Source: CAZOZZ01 sp965247425 (GTDB lineage: Bacteria > Acidobacteriota > Terriglobia > 20CM-2-55-15). From it: 64,000 bases of DNA. A program made the position numbers and the translations under genes. How positions within the stretch are numbered: the stretch's first letter is position 1; every line of letters begins with the position of its first letter. Location: NCBI GenBank assembly GCA_965247425.1, contig OZ252023.1, forward strand, positions 3,844,001 through 3,908,000. Reading direction: 5' to 3'. The notes under the pieces are model-generated. The model ran no database searches and had not been told where the DNA came from. It was given only the letters and a program-made list of their open reading frames with translations. This document shows, one piece after another, positions 36,090 to 45,830 of this stretch.

Positions 36090-36859
36090 GTGCCCGGCGA
36101 GTCAGCAGATGGAACCCTTCCAGGCCGTGGAGGGTCTTGTCCTACGACCCGATGGAGCCTCGTGCTTGCTGTCGGCGGTCCCGGCGTAAATTCGGAAGAT
36201 GCACTCGGGTCCTTGTGCCGGATCTATTGGCCGCCTGTTTATGCGTATGCACGGCACCGCGGATACAGCCCCGAGCATGCCGAAGATCTCACGCAAGGCT
36301 TCTTCGCCAAGCTGCTGGAAAAGCACTATGTCGATCAGGCCGATCGCGAGCGCGGAAAGTTCCGAACCTTCCTGCTCTCATCGTTCAAGAACTACATGGC
36401 CAACGAATGGGATCGGTCGCAAACCGAGAAACGCGGTGGAGGACGGTGGTTCGTTTCGCTGGACTTCACCGATGCCGAACGCTGGGCCAAGATCGGTGCG
36501 CTCCCGCTCGACTTCGGCGGCCCGCCGATCGGTCCACGCCCGAAACAGTCTTCGCCCAGCGCTGGGCCCGGACCCTCGTGGATCATGTCTTGGATCGGTT
36601 GCACGACGAGGCAATTCGTGACGGGAACGCCAAACGATTCGACCGTCTAAAAGGCATTGTCACGGGATCCAATCAGGGAGTCGCGTATCGGGTTCTGGCC
36701 AAGGAACTGGATATGACCGAAGGCGCCGTGAAGGTAGCCGTTCACCGTTTGCGCAAGCGGTTTGGGCGTCTGCTCCGCGAGGAGGTCGAGGGCACAGTGG
36801 AGGACCGAGAGGCCGTGGGTGACGAGGTCCGTTCCGTTCTTGAAGCCCTGGGGTCGTAA
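36090..36859 (+). pseudogene. ECF-family sigma factor, copy 2, disrupted by a 23-base net insertion
   Basis: From GTG 36090: CPTTRWSLVLAVGGPG, CRIYWPPVYAYARHRGYS, AEDLTQGFFAKLLEKHYV and FVSLDFTDAERWAKI (regions 2 and linker). Where copy 1 has 35 bases between GATCG and CCCGAAACAG (18817-18851), this copy has 58 (about 36493-36550), so the frame is lost before region 4. Region 4 (TEGAVKVAVHRLRKRFGRLL) is intact in another frame to 36859. Without the insertion the length is 249 codons, equal to repaired copy 1. The lesion differs from that of copy 1, so they were inactivated separately. Confidence 0.8.
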
Positions 36860-37268
36860 CCGTTGAAAGCGCAGCTGGTATCGGGTGGCTTACTCCTGAG
36901 CCCGCTCGCGCAATCCGCCGTTCCAAAGCTACGAAATGCGTGCCTGGTGATCGCCCCAACCTGATTCTTGAAGAAAGAGAAAAAAGCCCGAAGCTTACCC
37001 CTTTCGGGATCAGACCGACGGTGAGCGCCGGTGCCCCGCCGACCGGCAGAGCAGGGCCGACGTACGTCGTGATCGACGAGGACTGGGTAACCTTGTTCAG
37101 GACCGACAGAAAGAACGCCAGGACACCCAGAACAAACCGTAGCCGAATCCGTTGGGCCGTCATGCGGACCCTCCGTCGTCGTTCGAACTGAACGGCCCCG
37201 AGACCGTGTTACTGCATGGCCTGCCGTGGGGATTAAGTCACAGGCCGAAAGAAAGTGGATTCCTTCGG
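36860..37268. other. Stretch with a possible membrane-protein N-terminal relic
   Basis: On the minus strand an ATG at 37163 begins MTAQRIRLRFVLGVLAFFLS, then VLNKVTQSSSITTYVGPALP, which looks like a basic start plus a membrane helix. After about 55 codons both frames lose character and run into the sigma pseudogene. I cannot name the family. It is probably the start of a deleted gene. Confidence 0.3.
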
Positions 37269-38156
37269 TCACCCGCCTGACACTTGGACGAGATGAAACA
37301 TCACCTGGTAATAGCCGGACTCCATCCTGATGATGCTCAATAGGCCGGTGCCGCGCAGGCCATCCTCGAAATCCCGTTTCCACAACCCGGTGGCGGAATC
37401 GATGGTGTCGGTTTCCGTCTCGACTTCCCATCCCGCTGCAAACAAATCGGTCCTAAGCTGCGAGAGGATTTCCCGAACCGTGAGGTCTGTCCTCAGCTCC
37501 ACCCTCGTGTAGGCGGATCGCCTACCGATACTCCCGCCTCCTGTCGACAGTGTCGACCCAGAGGGTGTCGTCAGAATAGGAAGCCGCTCCCGCAACTCGT
37601 TGCTCGAACTTCCGCTGGTGAACCCGCCCAGGCGACCAGATGCGGCAGCCTGCCTATTGCATGCTCCGTGCTGTCCGGTATTCAGGGTGATACGGACGAA
37701 TGTGCCATCGGTTCTCTCGGAAAGAGTGACTTGGGCAAATCGTCCATCGGGCTCGCAATAGATCCGACTCTCGGTCGAAGTAGAACGAACAAATCCACGT
37801 TGTTCCCCCCGTTCGGGGGATCGCCATCCCGCGGCGCCGAATCGTTCCGTAAAGAACTGGTCTACTTGTGCAGGAACTCCAGGAGCGACAGCGAAAGCGG
37901 TGGATGTCGTGTCGTTAACGACGATGCTGCCAAGTACTCGCGATCTTGCCGGAAACCAAGCTATTTCTTCGAGTTGTTGAGCAACCCGTCCCGGCATGAT
38001 CTCTGGGGCGTCACCATATCCAGAGAGTAGGGCCGCAACGAACTCCTCCGAAAGGATCGCGTCGGACTGATGCATGGTCTCCGGCACCGGCGATCCCAAG
38101 CCGGCGACGGAAAATGTCAGACCGACATAGACACAGAGAACACAAAGACGTCTCAT
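37269..38156 (-). CDS. Secreted hypothetical protein
   Basis: 295 residues from ATG 38156, preceded by GAGGTGTGAA. Signal peptide: MRRLCVLCVYVGLTFSVAGL, then GSPVPE. The mature part has two similar halves: one with VPAQVDQFFTERFGAAGWRS (about residues 75-95), the other with TVREILSQLRTDLFAAGWEV (about 215-235). Each is followed by strands (GRFAQVTLSERTDGTFVRIT; GTGLLSIIRMESGYYQVMFH). This suggests a duplicated periplasmic domain with a helix followed by a beta sheet. I do not recognise a named family. Intact and monocistronic. Confidence 0.6.
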   Translation of the reverse strand: MRRLCVLCVYVGLTFSVAGLGSPVPETMHQSDAILSEEFVAALLSGYGDAPEIMPGRVAQQLEEIAWFPARSRVLGSIVVNDTTSTAFAVAPGVPAQVDQFFTERFGAAGWRSPERGEQRGFVRSTSTESRIYCEPDGRFAQVTLSERTDGTFVRITLNTGQHGACNRQAAASGRLGGFTSGSSSNELRERLPILTTPSGSTLSTGGGSIGRRSAYTRVELRTDLTVREILSQLRTDLFAAGWEVETETDTIDSATGLWKRDFEDGLRGTGLLSIIRMESGYYQVMFHLVQVSGG

Positions 38157-38532
38157 TTCACACCTCATAGACCATGGGTCGGTTTGGCATGAGATCACCA
38201 AACCGGATTCCCAGGTTGTGGCAAGCTTTTCAGACTGCGGTGCAGCACCGGCTTCGTCGAATGGAAGACCGGCGATAGTTTCGCACGAAATCAATCGCCC
38301 ACATGACAACCAACGCTGAGCCCACAATCAATAGCCGATTCAATGTCACCCTTACTAATAGACGTAATCCGAAGAGAAAACCCTTTCATAGATATCTGCG
38401 ATGGACCCGAAAATCCCTATCGGTTGACGACAACGGTGTCTGAACGAAGCCGCTGTCGCGGCGGACGCTACGCGTGGGCTGAGCGAACGGTGCTAAGCAA
38501 ACTGTAGAGTGTGGGCTTCAAAGGAGGCCTAC

Positions 38533-39429
38533 ATGACGGACCTGCGTAAACGGATGCTGGAGGAACTCCAGCGTCGTAATTTCTCTCCGATCACCATCCG
38601 AAGTTACCTGCGAGTCGTTGAAGACTTCGCGGGCTATTTTGGCACGCGCCCCGATCGTCTCAGTCAGGAAGACCTGCGGCAGTATCACCTACATCTGATC
38701 CGGGAGCGAAAGCTCGCGGCCAAGACTGTCGGCTTGTACATTGCCGCCTTGCGGTTCTTTTTTGTAAAGACGCTGCGGCGTCCATACCTGAAGCTGGATC
38801 TCCCATATCCCAGAACCCCGAAACGATTGCCGACGGTTTTGAGCCAGGACGAGGTCGCACGACTGATCGACTCGGCAAAGAATTTGCTGGATTACGCGAT
38901 GCTCATGACCTTGTACGCCACCGGGATGCGCCGAGCCGAGTTGATCCGGTTGAAGGCCGAGGATGTTGATAGCGAGCGCATGATCATCCACATCCGTCAG
39001 GGCAAGGGTCATCGTGATCGCGACGTGCCATTGACACCAAAGCTCTTGCAGACGCTACGAGAATACTGGTGTTGGATGAAGCCCAAGACCTATTTGTTTC
39101 CGGGCATGGTGAACAACTGGCGCGCCGACAAACCCCTCACCCCCAAGTGCGTGTGGTCCGCCGTACACGATGCGGCGAAACGTGCCGGAATCAAGAAACG
39201 CGTATCCCCGCACACGCTGCGTCACAGCTGGGCCACTCACCTACTTGAAAATGGCACCGATCTCCGCACCATTCAGATGTTAATGGGTCACGCGGACCTG
39301 CGAGCCACCAGCGTCTATCTGCACCTGTCTCGACGTCACCTGCAGGCGGTCACCAATCCGGTGGAGACCATGGCGGTTTCCAGCCTCGATGCGGTGAAGC
39401 GGTCCAAAAGAAGGAAGCAGAAACAATGA
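38533..39429 (+). CDS. Tyrosine recombinase of the IS91-type element
   Basis: 298 residues from ATG 38533 after AAAGGAGG. The N-terminal SAM-like core-binding domain (NFSPITIRSYLRVVEDFAGY) is followed by the catalytic domain: ATGMRRAELIRLK (Arg I), HTLRHSWATHLLE (HxxR), LMGHADLRATSVY (second His) and YLHLS with the nucleophilic Tyr. All residues are present. Such a recombinase accompanies a subset of IS91-related elements; its contribution to transposition is unclear. The stop overlaps the transposase ATG. Confidence 0.9.
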   Translation: MTDLRKRMLEELQRRNFSPITIRSYLRVVEDFAGYFGTRPDRLSQEDLRQYHLHLIRERKLAAKTVGLYIAALRFFFVKTLRRPYLKLDLPYPRTPKRLPTVLSQDEVARLIDSAKNLLDYAMLMTLYATGMRRAELIRLKAEDVDSERMIIHIRQGKGHRDRDVPLTPKLLQTLREYWCWMKPKTYLFPGMVNNWRADKPLTPKCVWSAVHDAAKRAGIKKRVSPHTLRHSWATHLLENGTDLRTIQMLMGHADLRATSVYLHLSRRHLQAVTNPVETMAVSSLDAVKRSKRRKQKQ

Positions 39430-40607
39430 CCCGGCCCACCGTGGAGGTGGCCGACATCCTTCGCGCCGCGGGCAACGACTTTATCGACCGTCATCGAAAA
39501 CGAATCCATTTCCAGCAGCTCAAGGTGATGCACGCCATCCAGCATTGCCGCACAGCGGCTCTCGGCGGTCATATCGATGCCTGCTCACGATGTGGTGGCG
39601 ATCGGGTCCTCTCCTATAACTCATGCCGTAATCGCCATTGTCCCAAATGCCAGGCTCAGGCGCGTCAGCGTTGGATCGCGGCCAGAGAACGAGAGCTTCT
39701 GGCAACACGATACTTCCATGTCGTGTTCACCCTGCCGCACCAATTGCATTCGCTCGTCCGACAGAACCAGGTCGAGCTCTACAACCTGCTGTTCCGCACT
39801 GTGGCCGAGACTCTTCTGGAGGTCGCTCGAAATCCCAAACATCTTGGCGCGAGAATCGGCTTCTTCCTCATCCTGCACACGTGGGGTCAGAACGTGCTGT
39901 TTCATCCTCACATCCACTGCGTCATTCCCGCCGGAGGAATCGCACCGGGCCGTGCGCGTTGGATTCATCCGCGATACCCGTTCTTCCTACCTGTGAAGGT
40001 TCTGGGAAAACTATTCCGCGGCAAGTTCGTTGACGGATTGCAGAAGGCTTTTCGCAAGAAGAGCCTGACCTTCGCCGGACAGATCCAGCACCTTTCCGAA
40101 CCGAAGCACTTTGCGGCTTTCTTGCGACCGTTATTCCGCCAAGATTGGGTCGTCTATGCGAAGCCGGCATTCGGCGGCCCCGAACAGGTTCTTCGATACC
40201 TCGGACGCTACACACACCGCGTCGCCATCTCCAATCATCGATTGCTTTCCTTCGACGGCAGCCATGTCACATTCCGTTGGCGGGATTACTCTCGCGGTAA
40301 CAAAGCAAGGACGATGACGGTTTCCGCCGCCGAGTTCATCCGCCGATTCCTGCTCCACGTACTGCCGAAAGGCTTTGTCCGCATCCGGCACTTCGGTTTC
40401 ATGGCGAACTCCCAACGATCCGTATCCATGGAACTTTGTCATCGGTTATTGGGAATGGCGCCGGTCCCTCCTCCTGAGGAAGTCCCGTCAACCAGCTCCG
40501 CCTGGCTGTGTCCAATCTGTCATGCCCCGATGACCGTTATCGAGAGGCTCACTGCGACCGAACTCGCATGGAGATTCGCTTCGAAATGCTTTTTAGACAC
40601 GTCGTAA
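39426..40607 (+). CDS. IS91-family HUH transposase
   Basis: A 393-residue protein. The N-terminal zinc-binding region (CSRCGGDRVLSYNSCRNRHC, then PKCQ) is followed by the Rep-type HUH motif FHPHIHCVIPAGG (about residue 160) and the two-tyrosine segment RYLGRYTHRVAISNHRL (about 258-274). The C-terminal CPICHAPM may bind a second zinc. This is a rolling-circle type enzyme that nicks one strand. All motifs are intact, so this copy is presumably the active one and could act on the damaged inverted copy. Confidence 0.9.
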   Translation: MTRPTVEVADILRAAGNDFIDRHRKRIHFQQLKVMHAIQHCRTAALGGHIDACSRCGGDRVLSYNSCRNRHCPKCQAQARQRWIAARERELLATRYFHVVFTLPHQLHSLVRQNQVELYNLLFRTVAETLLEVARNPKHLGARIGFFLILHTWGQNVLFHPHIHCVIPAGGIAPGRARWIHPRYPFFLPVKVLGKLFRGKFVDGLQKAFRKKSLTFAGQIQHLSEPKHFAAFLRPLFRQDWVVYAKPAFGGPEQVLRYLGRYTHRVAISNHRLLSFDGSHVTFRWRDYSRGNKARTMTVSAAEFIRRFLLHVLPKGFVRIRHFGFMANSQRSVSMELCHRLLGMAPVPPPEEVPSTSSAWLCPICHAPMTVIERLTATELAWRFASKCFLDTS

Positions 40608-41045
40608 CAGGGATTCCAAATCCATGCCTTCCAGACGTGCTGGTGCACGCCAACGCCCACGTGCGCCTTGATGTCAAAAGTTCGTACCGATCGGGCCTGG
40701 ACCTGCTCGGTGAACTCTCCAAAACGGACGATCGGCCGCCATACATTCATTGTCGCCGCCTGGCCACACTCGCTGGTCGAGTCTCACTCGTGAGAACTTC
40801 AACCCCCAACCCCGTACTTTCTCCATAGCCCACCGCGTTCGCCGCAAACGCCAGCGCCTTCCTTCAAACGTCGTTATCGAAAGTGCCCGAAGATCTCGTC
40901 ACCACCACGCCTTATCGCTCGGCACTCCCGATGAACGCTAAGCGTTTATGGGGAGCGAAGTATCCGACTCCCCCGTTGCTCGGCGTTGGAGGGATTCGTC
41001 AAGTTTCGGTTTGACGTGAGCTTCAGTAGAAAAGCTAATCAACAA

Positions 41046-43694
41046 TTAGCTCGCCTTGAGCGCTTCGATCGGCCGAATCCGCAAGCCTCTTCGGGTTGGT
41101 GACAGACAGGCAAGCATGCCGATCGCGACAACGGCGAGCGCAATAACCAACGCGACGATCGGCCAGTTCGACTCGCGTATCGAATCCGCCTCGACGTTAG
41201 GAATCGTCATAGCACACAACCCGACACCCAGGACGACACCGATAAGGAGCTGAACACAGGCGCGCCGGCCGATTTCTGCCACGATCTTTGCGGGCCGAGC
41301 CCCAAGCGCAGTCCGAATCCCGATCTCACGCGTACGCTCGGAGGTCGTGAACGACATCAGCGCGTAGAGGCCGGACGCTGAGAGAGTGACAGCGGTCGAT
41401 GCCAGCAGGCCCACGAAGAACGACACCCAGGCCTGGGCCTGATGCCCGCTGTACACCTCATCGAGTGGTGTCGGGTCTTGGATCATCGCGTTTGGATCGA
41501 TCTCCATGGCGATCGCTCGCAAGCGCGGCGTAAACGCCCCCGGGTCGTCTCCGACCCTCACGGCAAAGCTCATTGGATGGAGTTCGCCGGGCGCCACCAC
41601 CTGATAGACTCCGGCATCCATGGTCGGATCGAGTGCGTTCATGCCCAATGGGCCGACGACGCCGACGATCTCGTACCAGGGCCCTTCCGGGTTGTCCCCA
41701 TTATCGAGATACCGAAGGCGGCGCCCGATCGGGTTGCGACCATTCAGCACCCGTTCCACAAAGCCGCTGTTGACGATCAGAGACGTGCGGTCGTTCCCAA
41801 GGTCTGCTGCGCTGAATCCCCGACCGTTCAGAATCGGTTGCGCAAGCGCGTCGAAGTAGTCGACATCGACTTGCCCCACGTTCACCTCGATCGCTCCCGA
41901 GCCGGGAGATCGAGCCTCGCCCTCGAGTTCTATAGACGTGTCCGGATAGCCCGTTCCTGGGAGGGCGTTTGCGATGGCCACGGAACCGGATGCCGGCTCG
42001 GCCGCCAGGCGTCGTTTGAGCTCATCGTGAGCATACTTGACCTGCGCCCGGAATTCGTCCCCGTCCGCCTGGACGCCGCTGGTCGTGGGATCGATCCTGG
42101 GAATAAGCAGGGAGGCATGAAGATATTGATCCGTTTCTATACCCAGGCCGGATGGTCCCCTAATGGCTGCCGGTATCATTATCGAACCAAGGGTCAGGAA
42201 CCAGACCGAGACGGCCACTTCGGCAACGATCAAGACACTCGATGCTGTTCCAAAGCGAATGCCCGACCTGCCGCCTGATGCTCGTTCGAACGAAACCTGC
42301 ACGTTCTTTCGGGTGGCCTTGAGCGCCGGCACGACGCCCGCGACAACGGCGCTGAGGACTGCCAGGGAAATCGCAACGAGGACCGTTCTCGGCGTGAGGT
42401 TGAAGTCGACCCAGAACGGCACGAAATCCGAAACGTAGCTCATTCGCGTCACGACCCACTGTCCGATGGCAAGTCCGACACCGGCTGCCAGGATCGCGAT
42501 TGCCAGGGACTCGACAAAGAGCTGCCCCACGACCCGGGCACGACTCGCGCCCAAGGCTGTCCGAACTGCAATTTCAACGGAACGCGTCGCCACGCGTGCC
42601 ATCACCAGGATACCGACGTTGCCACAGACCAGGATGAGCAGCAGCAGAGCCAGGAACTCGACAAGCCATGCTCCTCTCATTTGTGAAGCGTCGAACCCCA
42701 CCCGGCCGGTGGTGTAGGGCAGAACTTGCGCCTGAAGATTCCCATGCGTGTCTGGATACTCGCTGGCCATGCGTTCCGACATGACATCCAGCTCGCTTCG
42801 CGCGTCCTCGATCGAGACCCCCTCGGCGAGGCGGGCCATGATCCAGCCTTCCGGTCCGCCACCTCGCTCATAGTCGAGCGGGTTGACTCGCAACGGATAC
42901 CAGAGATGGTCACGGTACGGGAAGAGGAATCCCTCCGGCATTACGCCGACCACGGCGTGCGGCACCGAGCCGATTCGGATCGTCTTTCCGACGATGTCCG
43001 GGTCTCCTGCCAGGCGCGACTGCCAGAGATCGTACCCAATCATCACTACATTGGGCGCCCCAATGGTCTCATCAGCTTCGTTGAACGACCGGCCCAGCAA
43101 GGGCGGAACGCGAAGCAAGGAGAAAACCGAAGCGGTCACTTCAGCTCCGCGAACCGGGGCCGCCCGCCCGTCATCGGAAATGACGTTGTAGGTGGCCTCA
43201 CGAGCGAAACCGAGATCTTCGAACGATGTCAGATCCTGGCGCCATTGCACGAAATCATGGATGGGGCGCCTGACCCGGCGGGACGCGGTCAGATCCCAGT
43301 TCCGGATAACCACGATTTCATCGCCGTCCGGAACGGGAAGTCCCTGGTCTGCACTCATGACGTGTAAAGGTAACAGTCCTACGGGAATTCCGATGGAGAG
43401 CGCGAAGACCGCCACCAGCGTCAGGGCCGGTTGCTTCCCGAGCATTCGCACGCCTAACTTGACGTCGATCCAGGAAGCGCTCCACCCCGGGAACCAGGGG
43501 TTAGAACTCCAGGTGTTGAGGATGGAGCCGACCACGTTTATGACGTGACGGCGTCGCGCCGACCACAGGGGCACACCACGCTCGATGTCCCGTTCGAAGG
43601 CCTCTTCGAGATCGGCCAGGATGAAAGTCGCGTCCACACCGCGCATCAAGAATCGAGCGAGCCGGTGAAACAATCGAGCTCTTGAAGATGACAT
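41046..43694 (-). CDS. ADOP-type permease controlled by PadR
   Basis: 882 residues from ATG 43694 (GGAGGAATAGGG upstream). The N-terminus has the roughly 80-residue ADOP extension (RLARFLMRGVDATFILADLE; EAFERDIERGVPLWSARRRH), then WIDVKLGVRMLGKQPALTLV and the first helix, a MacB periplasmic domain, FtsX helices (FLALLLLILVCGNVGILVMA; EIAVRTALGASRARVVGQLF), a second periplasmic domain and the final helices, ending IRPIEALKAS. Duplicated permease without an ATPase. It follows the PadR gene by 4 bases, a standard ADOP arrangement. Intact. Confidence 0.9.
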   Translation of the reverse strand: MSSSRARLFHRLARFLMRGVDATFILADLEEAFERDIERGVPLWSARRRHVINVVGSILNTWSSNPWFPGWSASWIDVKLGVRMLGKQPALTLVAVFALSIGIPVGLLPLHVMSADQGLPVPDGDEIVVIRNWDLTASRRVRRPIHDFVQWRQDLTSFEDLGFAREATYNVISDDGRAAPVRGAEVTASVFSLLRVPPLLGRSFNEADETIGAPNVVMIGYDLWQSRLAGDPDIVGKTIRIGSVPHAVVGVMPEGFLFPYRDHLWYPLRVNPLDYERGGGPEGWIMARLAEGVSIEDARSELDVMSERMASEYPDTHGNLQAQVLPYTTGRVGFDASQMRGAWLVEFLALLLLILVCGNVGILVMARVATRSVEIAVRTALGASRARVVGQLFVESLAIAILAAGVGLAIGQWVVTRMSYVSDFVPFWVDFNLTPRTVLVAISLAVLSAVVAGVVPALKATRKNVQVSFERASGGRSGIRFGTASSVLIVAEVAVSVWFLTLGSIMIPAAIRGPSGLGIETDQYLHASLLIPRIDPTTSGVQADGDEFRAQVKYAHDELKRRLAAEPASGSVAIANALPGTGYPDTSIELEGEARSPGSGAIEVNVGQVDVDYFDALAQPILNGRGFSAADLGNDRTSLIVNSGFVERVLNGRNPIGRRLRYLDNGDNPEGPWYEIVGVVGPLGMNALDPTMDAGVYQVVAPGELHPMSFAVRVGDDPGAFTPRLRAIAMEIDPNAMIQDPTPLDEVYSGHQAQAWVSFFVGLLASTAVTLSASGLYALMSFTTSERTREIGIRTALGARPAKIVAEIGRRACVQLLIGVVLGVGLCAMTIPNVEADSIRESNWPIVALVIALAVVAIGMLACLSPTRRGLRIRPIEALKAS

Positions 43695-43698
43695 GTCC

Positions 43699-44031
43699 CT
43701 ATTCCTCCGCCAAAACGGTGAGCTTCCGAATGAGTCCACCCGCCATGGCCTGGACCATCGAATAGCTGTCACGAAGAGTCCGGGCTCCCTTGGGCTCGAG
43801 GGTGTAGTACTTGCGAGGTCGACCCGCCTTTCCCGATGTCGGCTGTCCAACCCACGAATTCACCAGGCCCCGCTCCTCCATCCTCCCCAGCGCCGTGTAG
43901 ATTGCTCCGGATGAGATGACACGGCCGGTCCGCTCTTCGATGTTTTCCCGGATCAGGACGCCGCATGCCTCATCACCTAGACGTAGCACGGCGAATAGTA
44001 CTAGCTGTTCGAACTCGCCAAGACTGCCCAA
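43699..44031 (-). CDS. PadR-family transcriptional repressor
   Basis: 110 residues: FEQLVLFAVLRLGDEACGVL, TGRVISSGAIYTALGRMEER and GLVNSWVGQPTSGKAGRPRK, then YYTLEPKGARTLRDS. Winged helix-turn-helix with the PadR wing (GRPRKYYTLEPKG). It should repress its own operon, including the ADOP permease 4 bases downstream, through the palindrome at 44078-44090. The inducer is unknown. Confidence 0.9.
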   Translation of the reverse strand: MGSLGEFEQLVLFAVLRLGDEACGVLIRENIEERTGRVISSGAIYTALGRMEERGLVNSWVGQPTSGKAGRPRKYYTLEPKGARTLRDSYSMVQAMAGGLIRKLTVLAEE

Positions 44032-44077
44032 TCCTGCATCCTCCCCAAGTAATCAGACCGAATTTGATTTTGATTAT

Positions 44078-44090
44078 ACTACGTCGTAGT
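44078..44090. promoter_or_regulatory. PadR operator and promoter
   Basis: ACTACGTCGTAGT is a 6+1+6 palindrome. On the minus strand it overlaps the GTATAAT -10 region (TATAAT at about 44074-44079), 47 bases before the padR start codon. Operator and -10 coincide, so binding would block polymerase. Confidence 0.65.
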
Positions 44091-44196
44091 TAAATTGATC
44101 GCAAGCGCAATTCGCCCGTCAAGGCAGGTACGGAGTTAAAAGCACCAAATACGACGATCGTCCATCGGATTCGAATCGGCCTAAACGCCCGTATAG

Positions 44197-44335
44197 CTAG
44201 CCGTCTCGCAGGGCCAAGGTTGGATCGAGTCGGAGGGCGCGACGGACCGGCCGACGCGAGCAAGTCGACGACGATTGTGCCGGCCGCGGAAGCAGTGAGA
44301 GAAATCGCGAAAATCCTGCCGACTGCCATTTGAGA
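44197..44335 (-). pseudogene. C-terminal relic of another ADOP permease
   Basis: The minus-strand frame ends SRRPVRRALRLDPTLALRDG, then TAG at 44197, the standard ADOP/FtsX tail (R.LRLDP..ALR). A shifted frame upstream gives FAISLTASAAGTIVVDLLA, part of the last helix. Nothing else of the gene remains between here and padR or efp. The rest of 44091-44528 shows no other gene. Confidence 0.6.
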
Positions 44336-44528
44336 TTGGATCGATAAACGCTACAGGGTTACACGCTAGGAATCGGCACGGGGGTTCAAGACGTCTGCCC
44401 GCCCGGGCATTTTTCCGGCAATGGGGAATTCCCATTGAACGCCAACAGTAAAATGTCTAGTCCGGAACGAAACTGATCCTTGAAGCAGTTGCCCTCTAAG
44501 CCTCTCTGCACCGCGGTCCGATTGCCGT

Positions 44529-45092
44529 CTATTCCCGAACGCGCTCGATGTACTTGCCTTCGGAAGTGTCGACGCGTATCTTCTGGCCTTCAGCAATGAA
44601 GTGCGGGACCCCCACGACGAGTCCAGTTTCGGTCGTTGCGGGCTTGACGACGTTCGTAGCCGTCGCCGAAGGCATCCCAGGTGCGGTTTCGACGACTCTG
44701 AGGTCGACTGTCATGGGTAGTTCGATGCCGACGGGCCTTTCCTCGTAGAACTCCACGGCTATCTTCGCGTTGGCGATCAGGTATTGCATCGCGTTTCCGA
44801 GGGCGTCGGAAGTGAAGTGGATCTGCTCGTATGATTCCGTGTCCATGAAGTAGTGGTTGTCGCCTTCACTGTAGAGGTACTCCATCCGCCGCTTGTCGAG
44901 GACCGCTTTGTCGACCGCGTCGTCGGATCGAAACCGTTCATCGCTGATCGCACCCGATCGCAGGTTCTTCAGCTTCGTCTGGACCATCCCGCGTCCCTTT
45001 CCTGGCGTGAGATGCGTGAAATCCACGACGCGAAACAATTCTCCCTTGTGGTTGATGATGTTGCCGCGCCGCAGTTGTGTTGCTTGAATCAT
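44529..45092 (-). CDS. efp: Translation elongation factor P
   Basis: 187 residues, the standard EF-P length: ATQLRRGNIINHKGELFRVV, then TPGKGRGMVQTKLKNLRSG (loop with the potentially modified Lys at about position 32-34), ERFRSDDAVDKAVLDKRRME, YLYSEGDNHYFMDTESYEQI and the OB-fold C-terminus ending GKYIERVRE. It rescues ribosomes at polyproline stretches. Because EF-P is a core gene, this part belongs to the backbone of the genome. No EpmA/EpmB-like or EarP-like modification gene is adjacent. Intact and monocistronic. Confidence 0.95.
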   Translation of the reverse strand: MIQATQLRRGNIINHKGELFRVVDFTHLTPGKGRGMVQTKLKNLRSGAISDERFRSDDAVDKAVLDKRRMEYLYSEGDNHYFMDTESYEQIHFTSDALGNAMQYLIANAKIAVEFYEERPVGIELPMTVDLRVVETAPGMPSATATNVVKPATTETGLVVGVPHFIAEGQKIRVDTSEGKYIERVRE

Positions 45093-45491
45093 GAATTCGT
45101 TCCTTATGTACCGTTATGTAACTCTTTCGGTTCGGATCGTCTCAGACGTGGGCCTGCGACCCCCCGCGCTGGCGGCCCGTCTCGATTCAGCGCCGCGCGA
45201 CGGCCTGCGGTCGAGCGCGGGTATACATATACACTACACCCTAACTACGACAATGCCAGCGCTACGATAGACGTCGGCCCCTGCTTATACCGCTGATCCG
45301 TAAATAGATTTGATGTCGATGCGAATCTTCGGCAAATTCTCGGTAAGACATATATGAGATTCGGTGACATCATGGCGAAATCGGAGTTGGGCTGGAATCC
45401 TACCTGCGATCTGGACACTATCGTGAAATCCGTCGTAACCGCACTGACCCAGCACCCCGATCGATATAGGTAGAAACGGTTGATCTTGAGT
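45093..45491. other. Upstream region of efp, no gene
   Basis: There is no supported gene. A TA-rich part at about 45220-45240 on the minus strand (GTATACATATACACTAC-like on the complement's side) may hold the efp promoter, but I cannot fix -35 and -10 boxes. Confidence 0.3.
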
Positions 45492-45825
45492 CTAGCTTGA
45501 AGACAGGGTTCCAATGTACAACCTCGTCTCGTAGTCGAAATGTACATTTCCGCCGCGCTGGTTTTTCTTGAATAGAATCTTTAGATCGTCGACCATTCGG
45601 TTGAATTTATGTGGATCAGAAACTGGAACGTACGAAGACGATTTCATGCGTCCGAGTAGACCGTCGAAATCGAGAAGTTGCTGATTGGCAAATGAGTAAA
45701 GTTCGATGTTGGAACCTCTAAAAACTTGCCGATCGAATCGTCTTCAATTCTCGTGTGTACAAGGTTTTCGTAGTCGGCAACGTAGCTGCGTAACAGGCTT
45801 TCGTAGTTCTGCTATATCTGGGTCC
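45492..45825 (-). pseudogene. C-terminal relic of a SAM-dependent methyltransferase
   Basis: The minus-strand frame ending at TAG 45492 reads IELYSFANQQLLDFDGLLGR, MKSSSYVPVSDPHKFNRMVD, DLKILFKKNQRGGNVHFDYE and TRLYIGTL. This is the typical C-terminus of class I methyltransferases with an LxGRxxSSSYxP motif. Upstream, after a one-base shift at about 45715, the second frame gives RSYVADYENLVHTRIEDDSI. The SAM-binding N-terminus is gone: at about 45826 the sequence changes to an ADOP fragment on the other strand. Confidence 0.6.
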
Positions 45826-45830
45826 TGGAC

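Larger units (their letters stand above)
38441..40955 (+). mobile_element. IS91-type element with tyrosine recombinase, copy 1 (intact)
   Basis: Boundaries come from comparison with the inverted copy at 47509-49989: homology begins at TGAACGAAGCCGCTGTCGCG (38441) and ends at GCGTTTATGGGGAG (40955). The length is 2515 bp. It has a recombinase gene and a HUH transposase gene overlapping by ATGA, then a 350-base tail. No terminal inverted repeats, as expected for IS91-type rolling-circle elements. Confidence 0.85.

Noticed and set aside
44397..44415. Terminator for efp (GCCCG-CC-CGGGC then ATTTTT)
   Set aside because: The T-run lies on the plus-strand side, while efp is on the minus strand, and no plus-strand gene ends here.
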